Shown here: one piece after another, positions 36,935 through 37,653 of the stretch
How positions within the stretch are numbered: the stretch's first letter is position 1
Layout: each line of letters starts with the position of its first letter
Source of the DNA: Paracoccus saliphilus
GTDB taxonomy: Bacteria > Pseudomonadota > Alphaproteobacteria > Rhodobacterales > Rhodobacteraceae
NCBI GenBank assembly: GCA_003255745.1
Contig: QKYL01000088.1
Location: 1 to 37,653, forward strand
DNA length: 37,653 nt
Direction of reading: 5' to 3'
Translations under genes and position numbers: made by a program
Notes under the pieces: generated by a model
Seen by the model: only the letters and a program-made list of their open reading frames with translations
What the model was told of the DNA's origin: nothing
The model's database searches: none

Positions 36935-37011
36935 GGACCCGTAGCTCAGCTGGATAGAGCACCAGACTACGAATCTGGGGGTCGGGCGTTCGAATCGCTC
37001 CGGGTCCGCCA
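36935..37011 (+). tRNA. tRNA-Arg (anticodon ACG)
   Basis: The 77-base gene folds into a full cloverleaf: acceptor GGACCCG (36935-36941) with CGGGTCC (37001-37007), D stem GCTC/GAGC, anticodon stem CCAGA/TCTGG with loop CTACGAA (anticodon ACG at 36969-36971), and T stem with TTCGAAT loop. CCA is encoded at 37009-37011. The A34 should be changed to inosine by TadA to read CGU, CGC and CGA. Confidence 0.97.
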
Positions 37012-37315
37012 TAGTTTATGTCAGATGCCAAGTAAAAATAGACGCTTGTGCCAAGTCGCTGACCTAGTGGGCGGAATCTCTGTAAATTATAGCTGCATTG
37101 CTCAGGTGAACTGGTGATTGTAAGATCAAGCCAATCCAGCCTTTGTCTGATCTTGAAAGCTTGCTTGGCTAAAAGCTTATTTCTACCCCCGAAACGAAAT
37201 TTCCCCAGCTGCCGCTGACGGGGGCACATGCTGCCTTGGAGCCGGCATCTTCCTTGCTCTCGCGACTTGCGGCCAGGAACGGCGCCATCTCAATGCACAG
37301 GTTCTGCAGTGAAAT
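37012..37315 (+). other. Gene-free, AT-richer stretch after tRNA-Arg
   Basis: I see no supported gene in these 304 bases. The first 180 bases are clearly AT-richer than the rest of the window, as is often seen beside tRNA genes used as integration sites. No integrase and no repeat of the tRNA 3' end are visible within the window. Confidence 0.5.
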
Positions 37316-37653
37316 GGCGTTGTTGCAGAACTCCCGCCTTCTGCGGGATTCACGCGGGCTGGCTGGTAGGGTAAGCGTGCTTGCACGAGCGAACCTGAGC
37401 CTGTCCGCTACCGCACGACGAACTGGACGTCCTCCAATGACCCCCTGAGGCGGCGGCGCGCTGCTGATCTGGCTGGACAAGGACATGGCGTGGCTGGCGA
37501 ACAGGGCCGGACGTCCCGGCCGGCCGCCCGTGTTCTTTGATGCAGCCATCCGGTTTTGTCTCATGGTGAAGGTGCTCTTTGGCCTGCCGCTCCGGCAAAT
37601 CGAGCCATGGAAACGCCACTGGTCCGAGTGACCCTGGCGAGGTGGCATGGTGG
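37316..37653 (+). mobile_element. Left end of an IS5-family element (runs off the window)
   Basis: GGCGTTGTTGCAG at 37316-37328 resembles the terminal inverted repeat of IS903-like members of the IS5 family, and a decayed IS5-type transposase reading frame begins 69 bases inside, the normal distance. The right end is not in the window, so size and flanking duplication cannot be read. Confidence 0.6.
37385..37631 (+). pseudogene. IS5-family transposase N-terminal remnant
   Basis: The frame from 37385 reads SEPEPVRYRTTNW...SNDPLRR after an ACG where an ATG is expected, then continues one base out of phase as GALLIWLDKDMAWLANRAGR, PGRPPVFFDAAIRFC and KVLFGLPLRQ. This matches the N-terminal domain of IS5-family transposases. 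The shift falls in a GGCGGCGGCG run (about 37449-37458), a likely slippage site. After LRQ the sequence diverges from the family and meets a stop at 37629-37631, so a second rearrangement is likely. The gene cannot make an active transposase. Confidence 0.65.

Noticed and set aside
37169..37648. 159-codon minus-strand frame at the right edge
   Set aside because: It crosses the IS terminus and lies opposite the transposase remnant; no motif supports it.

Overview
The window is a high-GC chromosomal segment of an alphaproteobacterium of the Rhodobacteraceae, most likely Paracoccus or a close relative. This rests on the fused S10-spc-alpha ribosomal cluster, an AapJQMP/BztABCD amino-acid transporter next to an ATP12 chaperone, the yidC-MOSC-engB-argB order, and a LuxR/LuxI pair directly after rplQ. 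The last point matches my recollection of Paracoccus denitrificans, but no database was consulted.

Region 1 (1-16400, plus strand) opens with the last codons of tuf and its terminator. It then runs rpsJ-rplC-rplD-rplW-rplB-rpsS-rplV-rpsC-rplP, rpmC-rpsQ-rplN-rplX-rplE-rpsN-rpsH-rplF-rplR-rpsE-rpmD, and rplO-secY-adk-rpsM-rpsK-rpoA-rplQ. These genes build the ribosome, the Sec channel, adenylate kinase and the RNA polymerase alpha subunit. The cluster is broken twice, after rplP and after rpmD. Each break has a strong intrinsic terminator, then a minus-strand gene for a small exported cysteine-containing protein pointing back at the ribosomal genes, then a candidate promoter that restarts ribosomal transcription. 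The first antisense gene appears frameshifted.

Region 2 (16400-22100, plus strand) has a quorum-sensing pair (LuxR-type receptor and LuxI-type acyl-homoserine lactone synthase), then a tight run of rarA (replication-fork AAA+ ATPase), crcB (fluoride channel), an RluC-like pseudouridine synthase, a HAD phosphatase and an ATP12-type F1-ATPase assembly chaperone. Several of these overlap by four bases.

Region 3 (22100-26980, plus strand) is the polar amino-acid ABC importer aapJ-aapQ-aapM-aapP. It has its own promoter candidate, a stable hairpin between the binding protein and the first permease, and a long terminator hairpin.

Region 4 (26990-35160, minus strand) reads from right to left rpmH-rnpA-yidD-ttcA-EAL phosphodiesterase-yidC-MOSC-engB-argB-sixA-like. 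It links ribosome and RNase P synthesis, membrane-protein insertion, tRNA thiolation, a GTPase for 50S assembly, and arginine synthesis. A cyclic-di-GMP phosphodiesterase sits inside this housekeeping run. rpmH is only 44 codons.

Region 5 (35430-37653) has an orphan membrane histidine kinase, a complete tRNA-Arg(ACG) gene with encoded CCA and a good promoter, an AT-richer stretch without genes, and at the right edge a decayed IS5-family transposase start. The start codon is lost and there is a frameshift. This edge looks like the beginning of an accessory or mobile region next to a tRNA gene.

I see no CRISPR array, no phage and no clearly new enzymatic system. The least ordinary features are the two antisense exported genes wedged into the ribosomal operon and the quorum-sensing pair attached to its end.
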